Source: JBAWAP01 sp049589355 (GTDB lineage Bacteria > Chloroflexota > Anaerolineae > VGOG01). From it: a stretch of 36,528 nucleotides of DNA. This document shows positions 1 through 7,645 of the stretch, piece by piece. The stretch lies in contig JBAWAP010000018.1 of NCBI GenBank assembly GCA_049589355.1, forward strand, positions 1-36,528. The letters are read 5' to 3'. Positions within the stretch are counted from its first letter, which is position 1. Each line of letters opens with the position of its first letter. Below the pieces are notes generated by a model, which was not told the DNA's origin, did no database searches, and worked only from the letters and a program-made list of their open reading frames with translations. A program made the position numbers and the translations under genes.

Positions 1-168
1 GCGCATGGCGTTGACCACCTGTCCCTTCCTGCCGATGATCCGTCCCATGTCCTCTGGAGCTACGTGCAACTCAAGGACAACGGAGTTAGTGCCCTCGATC
101 TCGTCCACACGGACTTGTGATGGGTCATCAACCAGCGATTTTGCGATGTACTCGATCATCTCCTTCAT
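1..168 (-). CDS. khpA: KH-domain RNA-binding protein KhpA (YlqC), 3' end cut by window
   Basis: The first 56 codons of a small KH-domain protein are visible; the rest lies beyond position 1. The start MKEMIEYIAKSLVDDP and the loop GRIIGRKG (the GXXG RNA-backbone-binding motif of KH domains) are typical of KhpA/YlqC, which is about 75-80 aa long, so roughly 20 residues are missing. The family binds RNA, often as a heterodimer with KhpB, and affects cell division and translation. The ATG at 168 has an AAGGAGG ribosome-binding site 8 nt upstream. The gene follows rpsP at a 35-bp gap, the usual rpsP-khpA pairing, so co-transcription is likely. Identification is firm despite truncation. Confidence 0.9.
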   Translation of the reverse strand, partial: MKEMIEYIAKSLVDDPSQVRVDEIEGTNSVVLELHVAPEDMGRIIGRKGQVVNAMR

Positions 169-203
169 TGGATCGCCCTCCTTATTGTTTGTGATATTCT
201 GAG

Positions 204-674
204 CTAGTTGGCTTGTTCACCTGCGGTCTCTTCGATTTCCTCCTCCAGGGGCGCTTCTATGAGCTCTTCCTCAGAAGGTACTTCCTCCTCAGTGACTTCG
301 GCCTCAGTAGGTGCAACCTCCTCTACTAGCGCTTCTTCTTCCACGGGAGCAACCTCTTCGACCACGACCTCTTCTGCAGCCGCCTCCGCCAGTAGAGACT
401 CCAAGTCCTCCCCCTCCTTCAAACGCGCAAATCGGTCGAGGGTGCCCTTGTTTCTCAACAACCTAGCCACCGCATCGGTGGGTTGAGCTCCCTGCGATAG
501 CCAGTAAAGAGCTCGGTCCTCTTTTATCTCAACGGTAGGCGGCTCCGTGCGGGGGTTGTAGAACCCGATGGTCTCGACGAAGCGCCCGTCGCGCGGTGAT
601 CGGGAATCGGTCACCACCACTCGGTAGCTAGGCTGTTTCTTCTTACCCATGCGGCGCAGTCTGATCTTCACCAT
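204..674 (-). CDS. rpsP: 30S ribosomal protein S16 with long acidic C-terminal tail
   Basis: The first ~85 residues are a standard S16 protein: start MVKIRLRRMGKKKQPSYRVV, then SPRDGRFVETIGFYNP and the segment around ALYWLSQGAQPTDAVARLL. S16 is a primary 16S rRNA-binding protein of the small subunit. Most family members are 80-100 aa; this one is 156 aa because about 65 C-terminal residues are very rich in Glu, Val and Ala (repeating EEV/VEE units) and should be disordered and strongly negative. An AAGGAG lies about 16 nt before the ATG, with a purine-rich GAGAAGAGAA directly before it. The gene lies between the cupin gene and khpA. Core identification is certain; the role of the tail is unknown. 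Confidence 0.97.
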   Translation of the reverse strand: MVKIRLRRMGKKKQPSYRVVVTDSRSPRDGRFVETIGFYNPRTEPPTVEIKEDRALYWLSQGAQPTDAVARLLRNKGTLDRFARLKEGEDLESLLAEAAAEEVVVEEVAPVEEEALVEEVAPTEAEVTEEEVPSEEELIEAPLEEEIEETAGEQAN

Positions 675-710
675 TTCTCTTCTCTTTAAACTCCTTTCGA
701 TTTGGCATAT

Positions 711-745
711 GATGGCTGGTTAGCTTCGCTAAGCTATCCGCCATC
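711..745. repeat. Hairpin between cupin gene and rpsP
   Basis: An imperfect inverted repeat with arms of about 15 bases lies between the cupin stop (748) and the rpsP start (674): the outer arms are GATGGC/GCCATC and the inner arms AGCTT/AAGCT around a CGCT loop. Read on the minus strand it is not followed by a run of T, so it does not look like a standard intrinsic terminator. It could be an attenuator, an RNA-processing site or a REP-like element. Confidence 0.5.
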
Positions 746-747
746 AG

Positions 748-1074
748 CTACTTGTAGTCCTCCCGCGGTGGGGAAAAGGTGTCAATAACGAGGGTGCGCT
801 TGAGAGCGGTTGCCCTGTGCTCCACGTCGCCTGGAAACAGCAGGCTATCCCCCGCTCCGAGGACATAGGTCCGACCCTCGACATCCATGGACAACTCCCC
901 TTCGATGACATAGGTGATCTGTTCGTGGGGATGCCGATGGGCTGGAACAACCACCCCCTCCTCAAGAGTTACCTGGACGACCATCAATCGCTCACCCCAA
1001 GAGAGGGTGCGTCGCCAAAGGCCCGGCACCATCTCCACCGGCTCGACACCCACTGCTCTGATTACATCTATCAT
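748..1074 (-). CDS. Small single-domain cupin protein
   Basis: A 108-aa protein with one cupin beta-barrel. Cupin motif 1 is at residues 40-59, with candidate metal ligands His46, His48 and Gln52 or Glu51 (PAHRHPHEQITYVIEGEL). Motif 2 is around residues 76-88 (GDSLLFPGDVEHRA) with His86 as the last ligand. Single-domain cupins of this size include metal-dependent enzymes and ligand-binding proteins; the substrate cannot be read from sequence. The start ATG overlaps the stop of the upstream 95-aa gene by four bases (ATGA), so the two are probably translationally coupled. A hairpin follows the stop, before rpsP. Confidence 0.85.
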   Translation of the reverse strand: MIDVIRAVGVEPVEMVPGLWRRTLSWGERLMVVQVTLEEGVVVPAHRHPHEQITYVIEGELSMDVEGRTYVLGAGDSLLFPGDVEHRATALKRTLVIDTFSPPREDYK

Positions 1075-1358
1075 CTACCCACCTCCAGCATCATCCTAGC
1101 GTCGTCCCATTCCTCCCAGTCTATCTCCTCTTCCATCGTCGCCCGATTGCGCAGGTAGGCCGTGAACTCCTCAAAGCTTATCCCATACTTTGCCTCCAAG
1201 ACGGCGATTTGCTTTTGATACTTCTCGATATCCTGATCGATCTGGGCCAAAGCCAGGGCCTCCACAGCCTCCTCCGACGAAGAATACATGCCGGTCATCA
1301 CCAGCCTTTCGGCGACGGAAGTGAGAACGTCAACCGCACGACTATTTGTGATAGCCAT
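1071..1358 (-). CDS. Small acidic antitoxin-like protein of unknown function
   Basis: A 95-aa protein with no catalytic motif that I recognise. Residues 1-45 are predicted helical and the rest is rich in Glu and Trp (EEEIDWEEWDDARMMLE). Its size, the MYSSSEEAVEAL segment and the acidic C-terminus resemble antitoxins or small regulatory partner proteins, but no toxin gene is adjacent; the only coupled neighbour is the cupin, which it overlaps by four bases. The ATG at 1358 has a strong AAAGGGGG site about 8-10 nt upstream. The annotation as antitoxin-like is weak inference; reality as a gene is well supported by the RBS and the ATGA overlap. Confidence 0.7.
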   Translation of the reverse strand: MAITNSRAVDVLTSVAERLVMTGMYSSSEEAVEALALAQIDQDIEKYQKQIAVLEAKYGISFEEFTAYLRNRATMEEEIDWEEWDDARMMLEVGR

Positions 1359-1400
1359 AGATCATCACCCCCTTTACAGGCAGTAGCATGGCTCGTATGA

Positions 1401-2624
1401 CTACTCGAACCTGAAGCGCCACACCGCCAATCCGAAAAACACCACAGCGTAGGCCAGCAGGATGCCCGCCGGGAGCAGCACCGAGTTCAGCCCCAGGCCA
1501 CGGACGATGATGTTCTCGAAGCCGTCCATCGCCCAGGCAGTTGGCATCAAGTGCCCAATGGTTGCGAAGGCCTCCCCTGTGATGTCCAACGGGAACCAGG
1601 CGCCACCCATAGCCGAAAAGACGAACATGGCGAGCATGGAAAACATGCTGACCTGATCCTCGCCTTTCGAGATCGCGCTGATGAGTAACCCCAGGCTAGC
1701 GGCCCAAAACGCCAGCGTTACCACCATCAGGAAACTGGCCTGTGGTTCGCGCATATATCCTACGCCGAAGGCCAGTTGGCCGAAGGCGACGAGTAGCACC
1801 TGCTGGAGGAAGACGACGACAAACATCGCCAACACGTGACCAGCAATCACTTCTGTCCGGGTAGTAGGAGTCGTCAGCATCCTCTGCAGTGTCCTGGACT
1901 TGCGCTCCAGCACCAACACCATCGCCGACGTGTTCAGCCCGAAAACGACGAACTGGACGATCATCCCCGCGGATGCATGGGCGTACGGATTCCACAACGC
2001 CCCCTCTTCGTTACCGGACGTCGCGCCGGACTGCTCAACGGCGACAGTGAGCAGCGGCTGTTGCCAGGCCTCACTTGCCAGCGCCAGCGCCTCGTCCACG
2101 TAAGCCTGACGGGCCCCCTCGTCCTCGAATGCCCGCTGGGCTTCATAGACCTCAGCGCTGATTTGGGCGGTCTGAACCGTGCCCAGCAGGCGCGTCATGG
2201 CCGCCTGCACAGCGTTCAGGGCCGTCTGGCCGGCCTGCGTGCTCTGATCAACGATGACTGTCAGTCTGGCCTCCTCGCCCGCCAGAGCCTGCTCACTAAA
2301 GCCGGTCGGCACGACCACAGCCGCCGCCAAATCCTCGTCACGAACGGAGTCAGCCACCTTGTCTGCCTCATCCCCTTCCAGCAAGACCGGGCGGATAGCG
2401 TCCGATGCTTCCAACAGGTTCTGCAGACCAGCGCTGAGAGTGCCGGCCTGGTCGTGGTTAACCAATCCCACCGGCAAACGGGGATCGTTCTCCCCGCCAA
2501 GGCCGCCATAGATAAGGCCAAAGAAGAAGGTGAAGACGATTGGCATAATCACCAAGAACAGAGCGGACTTCCAGTCCCGAACGACCTGCAACAGGTCTTT
2601 AAGTGCCAGATCAATCACGCGCAT
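1401..2624 (-). CDS. ABC-2 type exporter permease (downstream copy)
   Basis: Membrane component of an ABC exporter of the ABC-2 (DrrB/NatB/YhfO-like) type. The start is set at ATG 2624 (MRVIDLALKDLLQVVRDW), preceded by GGAGAGGAG and matching the N-terminus of the neighbouring permease; a longer reading frame to 2660 would overlap that gene. Layout: one N-terminal membrane helix (residues ~22-42), a large extracytoplasmic loop (~45-215), then five hydrophobic helices to the C-terminus, including a GGAWFPLDI-type segment typical of the family. It lies 10 bp after the paralogous permease and shares its ATPase. Substrate unknown; drug, lipid or polysaccharide export are all possible. Confidence 0.9.
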   Translation of the reverse strand: MRVIDLALKDLLQVVRDWKSALFLVIMPIVFTFFFGLIYGGLGGENDPRLPVGLVNHDQAGTLSAGLQNLLEASDAIRPVLLEGDEADKVADSVRDEDLAAAVVVPTGFSEQALAGEEARLTVIVDQSTQAGQTALNAVQAAMTRLLGTVQTAQISAEVYEAQRAFEDEGARQAYVDEALALASEAWQQPLLTVAVEQSGATSGNEEGALWNPYAHASAGMIVQFVVFGLNTSAMVLVLERKSRTLQRMLTTPTTRTEVIAGHVLAMFVVVFLQQVLLVAFGQLAFGVGYMREPQASFLMVVTLAFWAASLGLLISAISKGEDQVSMFSMLAMFVFSAMGGAWFPLDITGEAFATIGHLMPTAWAMDGFENIIVRGLGLNSVLLPAGILLAYAVVFFGLAVWRFRFE

Positions 2625-2634
2625 GGCTCCTCTC

Positions 2635-3909
2635 CTACGCGAACCGCTTGCGGAAGACAAACGCGCCGATGACGAAGAAAACGATGCCTATCCCCAGGGT
2701 GACGACGGCCGGCAAGAGCACATCGTTCACGCCGCCGCCCGCCAGGGCCAACTTCCAACCGCGCATGGCCCAACCTTGAGGCACAAAAAGGGTGGCGGTC
2801 TCGAAAGCAGCGGGCAGACTGGGAAAGCCCGTTGTAAACAGCCCGCCAGCCATACCGGTTATGGTTAGCACCCCACCCATCACCGGCCCAGTCTGGCGCG
2901 TACTCTTGAGGAAAGACATGAGCAACACACCAGATCCGGCGGCGACGACCACCAGCCCCAGCGCCGCCAGTGCCACCGGCAAAGGCTCTCCCCAACGGAC
3001 GCCAAAGATGATCCTCCCGGCGATCATAGTCACGATCACCTGAACGATAATCGTCACAAAGACGGCGAGAAATTTGCCGCCCAAGATAGCCGTCCGTGAC
3101 GTGGGGGTAGTGAAGAGCCGGGGCAGCGTCTTCTCCTCGTCCTCGCGGATGATGGACTCGGCTGTAGCGGCGCCGGTGAAAAAGGCGTAGAAGACCAGCA
3201 TACCGCTCATGATCCCCGTGATTATCTTCGTCGTCAGATCGACCGGCTCGGCTTTGCTTGGCGGGGACTGCACATCGAGCGCCTGGTACACCCCCTGGCT
3301 CTGGCTTTCGCTCAAGGTTTGGGCCCAGGCTACATACTTGTCGGTGACCGCGTTCATCACGCTTGCGTCCACCGTTACCCCCCGCTCATCCAGTTGGTCG
3401 GCGACGACGCCAGCCGCGATGATGGTGCCGGCAAAGCCATCCACAAACTGGCTGACCAACCCCTTGACAATGGCCGGTCCAACCGTCAGGGTGGGGTCTT
3501 GATACAACGCGACCGCAGTACCACCCTCCGGCGCGAGTGCGGCAGCGGTGAAATCAGGCGGGATGATGACCGCTACCCCGGCGTCCTGCTGATCCACCGC
3601 TGCACGGGCACTGGCCTCGTCGGCCGCCACCGTCACTTGCAGGAGACCTGTCAGCCTCTCGTCTTGCAGAAACTCGACCAGCATTTGCCCACCCGAAAAA
3701 CCGCCGAACTGTGAGGCGGGTTGATCTAGGTTGACGACCTGCACCCGTGTCACCTGTAGATCAAAGCCACCCTCGTCACCCGCCAGACCACTAAACGCAA
3801 AGTAAATGAGGCCGACAGTCATCAGTGGCAAGACGAACATGAAGAACAAGGCAGACACGTTGCGGAAGGAGCGAAGCAGGTCTTTTAGGGCAATGTCTAA
3901 GACTTTCAT
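2635..3909 (-). CDS. ABC-2 type exporter permease (upstream copy)
   Basis: A paralogue of the next permease with the same plan: N-terminal helix after MKVLDIALKDLLRSFRN, a long extracytoplasmic domain (about residues 45-225), and a C-terminal block of membrane helices beginning near IITGIMSGMLVFYAFF. The start is placed at ATG 3909, with GAGGG 5 nt upstream. The open frame continues upstream to 4005, but that extension is built from the intergenic short-repeat block and reads as low-complexity sequence (PRIYEFTSLRIYE), so it is unlikely to be translated. Two permeases plus one ATPase suggest a heterodimeric exporter. Confidence 0.9.
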   Translation of the reverse strand: MKVLDIALKDLLRSFRNVSALFFMFVLPLMTVGLIYFAFSGLAGDEGGFDLQVTRVQVVNLDQPASQFGGFSGGQMLVEFLQDERLTGLLQVTVAADEASARAAVDQQDAGVAVIIPPDFTAAALAPEGGTAVALYQDPTLTVGPAIVKGLVSQFVDGFAGTIIAAGVVADQLDERGVTVDASVMNAVTDKYVAWAQTLSESQSQGVYQALDVQSPPSKAEPVDLTTKIITGIMSGMLVFYAFFTGAATAESIIREDEEKTLPRLFTTPTSRTAILGGKFLAVFVTIIVQVIVTMIAGRIIFGVRWGEPLPVALAALGLVVVAAGSGVLLMSFLKSTRQTGPVMGGVLTITGMAGGLFTTGFPSLPAAFETATLFVPQGWAMRGWKLALAGGGVNDVLLPAVVTLGIGIVFFVIGAFVFRKRFA

Positions 3910-3920
3910 TGTGCCCTCTA

Positions 3921-4035
3921 ACACACGTAAACTCGTAGATTCGTAGATTCGTAAACTCGTAAATTCGTAGATTCGTGGATTCGGGATTCGGGCAATCCGA
4001 ATCACGAATCTACGAGTCCCGAATCCCGAATCGCG
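3921..4035. repeat. Octamer tandem-repeat block with a dyad (hairpin)
   Basis: Degenerate tandem units of about 8 bp (GATTCGTA and variants) fill the gap between the ABC ATPase and permease genes. The end of the block repeats the same motif on the other strand: arms 3966-3984 and 3997-4014 pair over 18 positions with one bulged base, so transcripts would fold into a long hairpin. It belongs to a family of similar short-period blocks in this window, each with its own unit sequence. Confidence 0.85.
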
Positions 4036-4038
4036 TTT

Positions 4039-4983
4039 CTAGTCCCGCAATGCCCGGCCTGTCAGGTGCAAGAACACCGCCTCCAGGTTGGGCTCCTGAA
4101 TCTCCACCGAGGTGATGCGCACCCCCGCCTGGGTGGCCGACTCAAACAGGCGCGGCAGAACGACGTTGCTGTCGTCTACCAGGAGCGTGAGCGCCCCATC
4201 ATCGGCTGAGACCTGGTGCACCCCGTCGGTCGCCTGCCACAGCTCCATCACCCGCTCCGATTCGGCGTTGATAGTCAGGTCAATCCGATCCAACTCGCCG
4301 ACGATCTTGACCAGCTCATCGTGCGTGCCGGACGCGATGATCTTGCCCTGATCCATAATGGCGATGTGGTCGGAGAGCTCCTGGGCCTCTTCCATGTAAT
4401 GGGTGGTGTAGAGGACGGTCATCCCCTGCTGGTTCAGTTCCCTGACGTTGTCCAGGATGTTGCGCCGGCTCTGGGGATCGATGCCCACCGTCGGCTCGTC
4501 CATGATGATGGCCTGGGGCTTGTGCAGCAGCGCGATGCCGATGTTCAGTCGGCGCTTCATCCCGCCGGAGAACTTACCCACCCGCCCCTTCTGGCGTTCG
4601 GTTAGTCCAGTGACCTCTAGCACTTCATCCACCCGCTGGCGGAGCGGAGTTCCGCGCAGGCCGTACATCTTGCCCCAGAAGTTCAGGTTCTCGCGGGCGG
4701 AGAGGTCCTCGTAGAGGGCAACTTCCTGCGGGACGACGCCGATGGCCGCCTTGACCGCCATAGGCTCGCGCAGGATCGAGTGGCCCATCACCAGCGCGTC
4801 ACCTTGGGTCGGCTCCAGCAGGCAGGAGAGCATCGAGATAATCGTGCTCTTGCCCGCGCCGTTGGGCCCCAGCAGGCTGAAGATCTCGCCCGCCTGCACA
4901 TTGAAGCTGACGCCTTGTACGGCATAAACATCCCCAAAGTTCTTGTGCAGATCCTGGACTCGGATCGCTTTGTCGTTGTTCAT
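4039..4983 (-). CDS. ABC-2 exporter ATP-binding protein (DrrA/NatA-like)
   Basis: ATPase subunit that would power the two downstream permeases. Visible motifs: Walker A GPNGAGKS (residues ~39-46), signature FSGGMKRRLNIGIAL (~137-151), Walker B AIIMDEPTVGIDP (~158-170) and the switch histidine in TTHYMEEAQ (~192-200). The remaining ~90 residues are the C-terminal extension often found in DrrA-type ATPases. It starts 9 bp after the ffh stop, and its AAGAGG ribosome-binding site overlaps that stop, so it is probably transcribed with ffh. The substrate of the exporter is not evident. Confidence 0.95.
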   Translation of the reverse strand: MNNDKAIRVQDLHKNFGDVYAVQGVSFNVQAGEIFSLLGPNGAGKSTIISMLSCLLEPTQGDALVMGHSILREPMAVKAAIGVVPQEVALYEDLSARENLNFWGKMYGLRGTPLRQRVDEVLEVTGLTERQKGRVGKFSGGMKRRLNIGIALLHKPQAIIMDEPTVGIDPQSRRNILDNVRELNQQGMTVLYTTHYMEEAQELSDHIAIMDQGKIIASGTHDELVKIVGELDRIDLTINAESERVMELWQATDGVHQVSADDGALTLLVDDSNVVLPRLFESATQAGVRITSVEIQEPNLEAVFLHLTGRALRD

Positions 4984-4992
4984 CGTAACCTC

Positions 4993-6321
4993 TTAACCAC
5001 CCAACTGTCTTAACATCGAAAAAGGTCCCCGCCCGCTCGTGATCTGCTTCATCATCCGCTGCATCTGGCGGAACTGGCCAAGGAGTTGGTTGATCTCCTG
5101 GACGGTGGTACCGGAGCCCCGGGCGATGCGTCGCTTGCGGCTGGCGTTGATGATCGTGGGATTGCGCCGCTCCTCCAAGGTCATGGAGTTGACGATGGCC
5201 TCGACCCGCTTCATCTGCTGGTCGGTGATCTCCGGCGACACTTGCTGGCTGATCCGGGAAAAGCCAGGGATCATATCCAGGAGCTGGCTCAGAGGCCCCA
5301 TCTTCTTGACCTCGCGCAGTTGCCGGCGGAAGTCCTCCAGGTCGAATTCACCCTTAGCCAGCTTCCTCCCCACAGCCAGGGCTTGCTCCTCATCCAGGGC
5401 CGCCTCTGCCTTCTCGATCAGGCTGAGGACATCGCCCATGCCCAGAATGCGCGAGGCCAGGCGATCGGGGTAGAAGAGCTCCAGGGCATCGGTCTTCTCG
5501 CCCACGCCCAGGAATTTGATGGGGACGCCGGTCACGGAGCGAATGGAGATGGCTGCCCCGCCGCGGGCATCGCCATCGGCCTTGGTCAGGATCAGGCCCG
5601 TCAAACCCACCCGCTGATTGAAGTCATCAGCCACCCTCACGGCATCCTGGCCGGTCATGGCGTCGGCCACCAGCAGCACCTCCTGAGGTGAGACCTTCTT
5701 CTTGATCTCGGCCAGCTCCTGCATCAACTCCTCGTCAATGTGCAGTCGGCCGCCGGTGTCCAGAATGACGGTGCTGTACACAGACTGTTCGGCCCACCGG
5801 ACGGCGTTGGCACAAACCCTCGGTGGAGGCACGTGGGAACCTTCTTCATAAACAGGGATGTCCAACTGCTTTCCCAGCACCTCCAACTGAGTCACTGCGG
5901 CCGGCCGGCGAGGGTCGGCGGCCACAAGGAGGGGCCGATGGCCGGACTTGCGCAAACTCAGGGCCAGCTTAGCGGCGGTGGTCGTCTTGCCCGATCCCTG
6001 AAGGCCCACCAACATGATGACGTGAGGCGGCGAGCCCGATAGGTCAAGCTGGCTGGGTTCGCCCAGGGTCTTGATCAGCTCCTCGTGGACGATCTTGACC
6101 ACCTGCTGGGCTGGCGTGAGGGTCCTCATCACCTCGGCACCCACAGCCCGCTCGCGCACCCTGGCCACGAAGTCCTTGGCCACTTTGTAGTTGACGTCAG
6201 CCTCCAACAGAGCCAGCCGCACCTCGCGCAGGGCAGCATCAACATCGCCCTCGGAGAGCTTCCCCCGCTTGGCCAGTTTATCAAAGACATTTTGCAGCTT
6301 ATCCGTCAGGTTCTCAAACAC
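4993..6321 (-). CDS. ffh: Signal recognition particle protein Ffh (SRP54)
   Basis: GTPase of the signal recognition particle, which binds signal peptides and 4.5S/6S RNA and delivers ribosomes to FtsY. Domains in order: N domain (1-~95), G domain with P-loop GLQGSGKTT (106-114), a G3 motif reading DTGGRLH, and G4 TKADGDARGG; then the M domain with the RNA-binding helix-turn (RRIARGSGTTVQEIN) and the Met-rich end (QFRQMQRMMKQ). The G3 motif is normally DTAGR, so Ala is replaced by Gly. Length 442 aa is normal. The start is GTG at 6321, with a GAGGGG about 12 nt upstream. Followed by the ABC exporter rather than directly by rpsP. Confidence 0.98.
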   Translation of the reverse strand: MFENLTDKLQNVFDKLAKRGKLSEGDVDAALREVRLALLEADVNYKVAKDFVARVRERAVGAEVMRTLTPAQQVVKIVHEELIKTLGEPSQLDLSGSPPHVIMLVGLQGSGKTTTAAKLALSLRKSGHRPLLVAADPRRPAAVTQLEVLGKQLDIPVYEEGSHVPPPRVCANAVRWAEQSVYSTVILDTGGRLHIDEELMQELAEIKKKVSPQEVLLVADAMTGQDAVRVADDFNQRVGLTGLILTKADGDARGGAAISIRSVTGVPIKFLGVGEKTDALELFYPDRLASRILGMGDVLSLIEKAEAALDEEQALAVGRKLAKGEFDLEDFRRQLREVKKMGPLSQLLDMIPGFSRISQQVSPEITDQQMKRVEAIVNSMTLEERRNPTIINASRKRRIARGSGTTVQEINQLLGQFRQMQRMMKQITSGRGPFSMLRQLGG

Positions 6322-6385
6322 TCTACACTAATCCCCTCAAGCTAAATCGTGTGTCATTGTAGTTTACTTTGGCAATTTCGTCAAG

Positions 6386-7645
6386 TTAGGGCGCCACCAC
6401 CTCGCCGCCCTTTATCACCTTATCCACCAAGTTGACACCAAAGCGATAGGCCAGATGGCGATAATCGGGAACGTCCAGGATGAGGATATCAGCCTTCTTG
6501 CCGATTTCCAAACTCCCTACCTGATCGCCCAACCTGACGGCATGGGCAGCGTTGATGGTAGCAGCGACGATGGCCTCGGCAGGGGTCATTTCCATGAAGC
6601 GACAGGCCAGGGCAACCATCAGTTGCATAGACTCGCACCAGCAAGTGCCGGGGTTGAGATCCGTGGCCAGGGCCAAAGCGCCTCCGGAGTCAATGATCCG
6701 CCGGGCGGGGGTGTATTCGTGGTGCCCCAGGCCAAAAGGCGTGCCTGGCAGGGCCACAGCGATGGTGCCCGACCTGGTCAGCAACTCGATCTCATCGTCG
6801 GGGGTGCAGACCAGGTGGTCGGCCGAGATCGCCCCCAGCTCCACGGCCAGCTTCGCGCCCCCCAGCGGCCTGAACTCGTCGGCATGGATCTTCAGCCCCA
6901 GGCCCAGGGCTTGCGACGCCTCCAACACTCGCCGAGACTGCTCCAGGGTGAAGGCCCCCTCGTCACAGAAGACGTCGCAAAAAATTTGCAATTTGCGATT
7001 TGGGATTTGGGATTTGATCATCGGCAGCATCTCCTCGACGACCAGATCCACATACTCATCGGCGTGCCCCTTGTACTCTTCTGGTATCGCATGGGCACCC
7101 AGGAAAGTGGGAACCAGGTCCACCAGGTGTTCCGCGTCCAGGCGGCGGATGGCCTCCAGCATCTTGAGCTCATTCTCAGTGTCCAGGCCGTAGCCGGTCT
7201 TGACCTCAGCGGTAGTGGTGCCGTGGGCCAGCATCCGATCCAGCCGCGCCCGACTCTCCTCCACCAGTTGCCCCACCGATGCCGCCCGGGTGGCCCGCAC
7301 GGTGGACATGATCCCCCCGCCGGCGGCCATGATCTCCATGTAGGTAGCGCCTTTAATGCGCTGCTCAAACTCATCGGTTCGGTCGCCAGCGAAGACAAGA
7401 TGGGTGTGGGGGTCAACGAAGCCGGGCATGACCACCTTGCCCGAGGCGTCTATCTCCTCAGCGGCCGTGACCTGCCCCCGCACCTCCGACGTCGGCCCCA
7501 CCAGGGCGATGAGGCCATCCTTAACGGCCACGGCCCCGCCCTCGATGATGCCCAGCTCCCCCATCGCCGCACCCCGCTTGGGGCCATCCGAGGCGACGGT
7601 GAGGAGTTGAGTGGCGTTGTGGATGAGAAGGTCGGTTTGGAGCAT
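6386..7645 (-). CDS. hutI: Imidazolonepropionase
   Basis: Amidohydrolase of histidine catabolism that opens 4-imidazolone-5-propionate to N-formimino-glutamate. Typical features are the metal-binding DPHTHLVFAGDR segment near residue 70, the central FCDVFCDEGAF and KIHADEFRPLGG motifs, and ATDLNPGTCWCESMQ near the C-terminus. The start is ATG 7645 (MLQTDLLIHNA), 5-7 nt after AAGGAGGAAG; it shares one base with the stop of the STAND gene (TAATG), so coupling is likely. A short-repeat block (6977-7018) inserts extra residues (KSQIPNRKLQI) just before FCDVFC, in frame. hutU is 6 kb upstream, and hutH is not in the window. Confidence 0.96.
   Translation of the reverse strand: MLQTDLLIHNATQLLTVASDGPKRGAAMGELGIIEGGAVAVKDGLIALVGPTSEVRGQVTAAEEIDASGKVVMPGFVDPHTHLVFAGDRTDEFEQRIKGATYMEIMAAGGGIMSTVRATRAASVGQLVEESRARLDRMLAHGTTTAEVKTGYGLDTENELKMLEAIRRLDAEHLVDLVPTFLGAHAIPEEYKGHADEYVDLVVEEMLPMIKSQIPNRKLQIFCDVFCDEGAFTLEQSRRVLEASQALGLGLKIHADEFRPLGGAKLAVELGAISADHLVCTPDDEIELLTRSGTIAVALPGTPFGLGHHEYTPARRIIDSGGALALATDLNPGTCWCESMQLMVALACRFMEMTPAEAIVAATINAAHAVRLGDQVGSLEIGKKADILILDVPDYRHLAYRFGVNLVDKVIKGGEVVAP
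6977..7018. repeat. Heptamer repeat inserted in frame within hutI
   Basis: Degenerate units of GATTTGG/GCAATTT type, about 7 bp each, lie inside the hutI reading frame and add a surface-loop segment (KSQIPNRKLQI) without breaking it. This shows that the repeat family can enter coding sequence while keeping the frame. Confidence 0.7.

Noticed and set aside
711..745. Intrinsic terminator before rpsP
   Set aside because: The stem is not followed by a T-run in either direction that fits, and rpsP follows immediately.
2635..4005. Longer start for the upstream ABC permease at 4005
   Set aside because: The extra N-terminal residues are translated octamer repeats; ATG 3909 has an SD and matches the paralogue.
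3921..4035. CRISPR array
   Set aside because: Units are 8 bp without spacers and vary in sequence; no cas genes are present.
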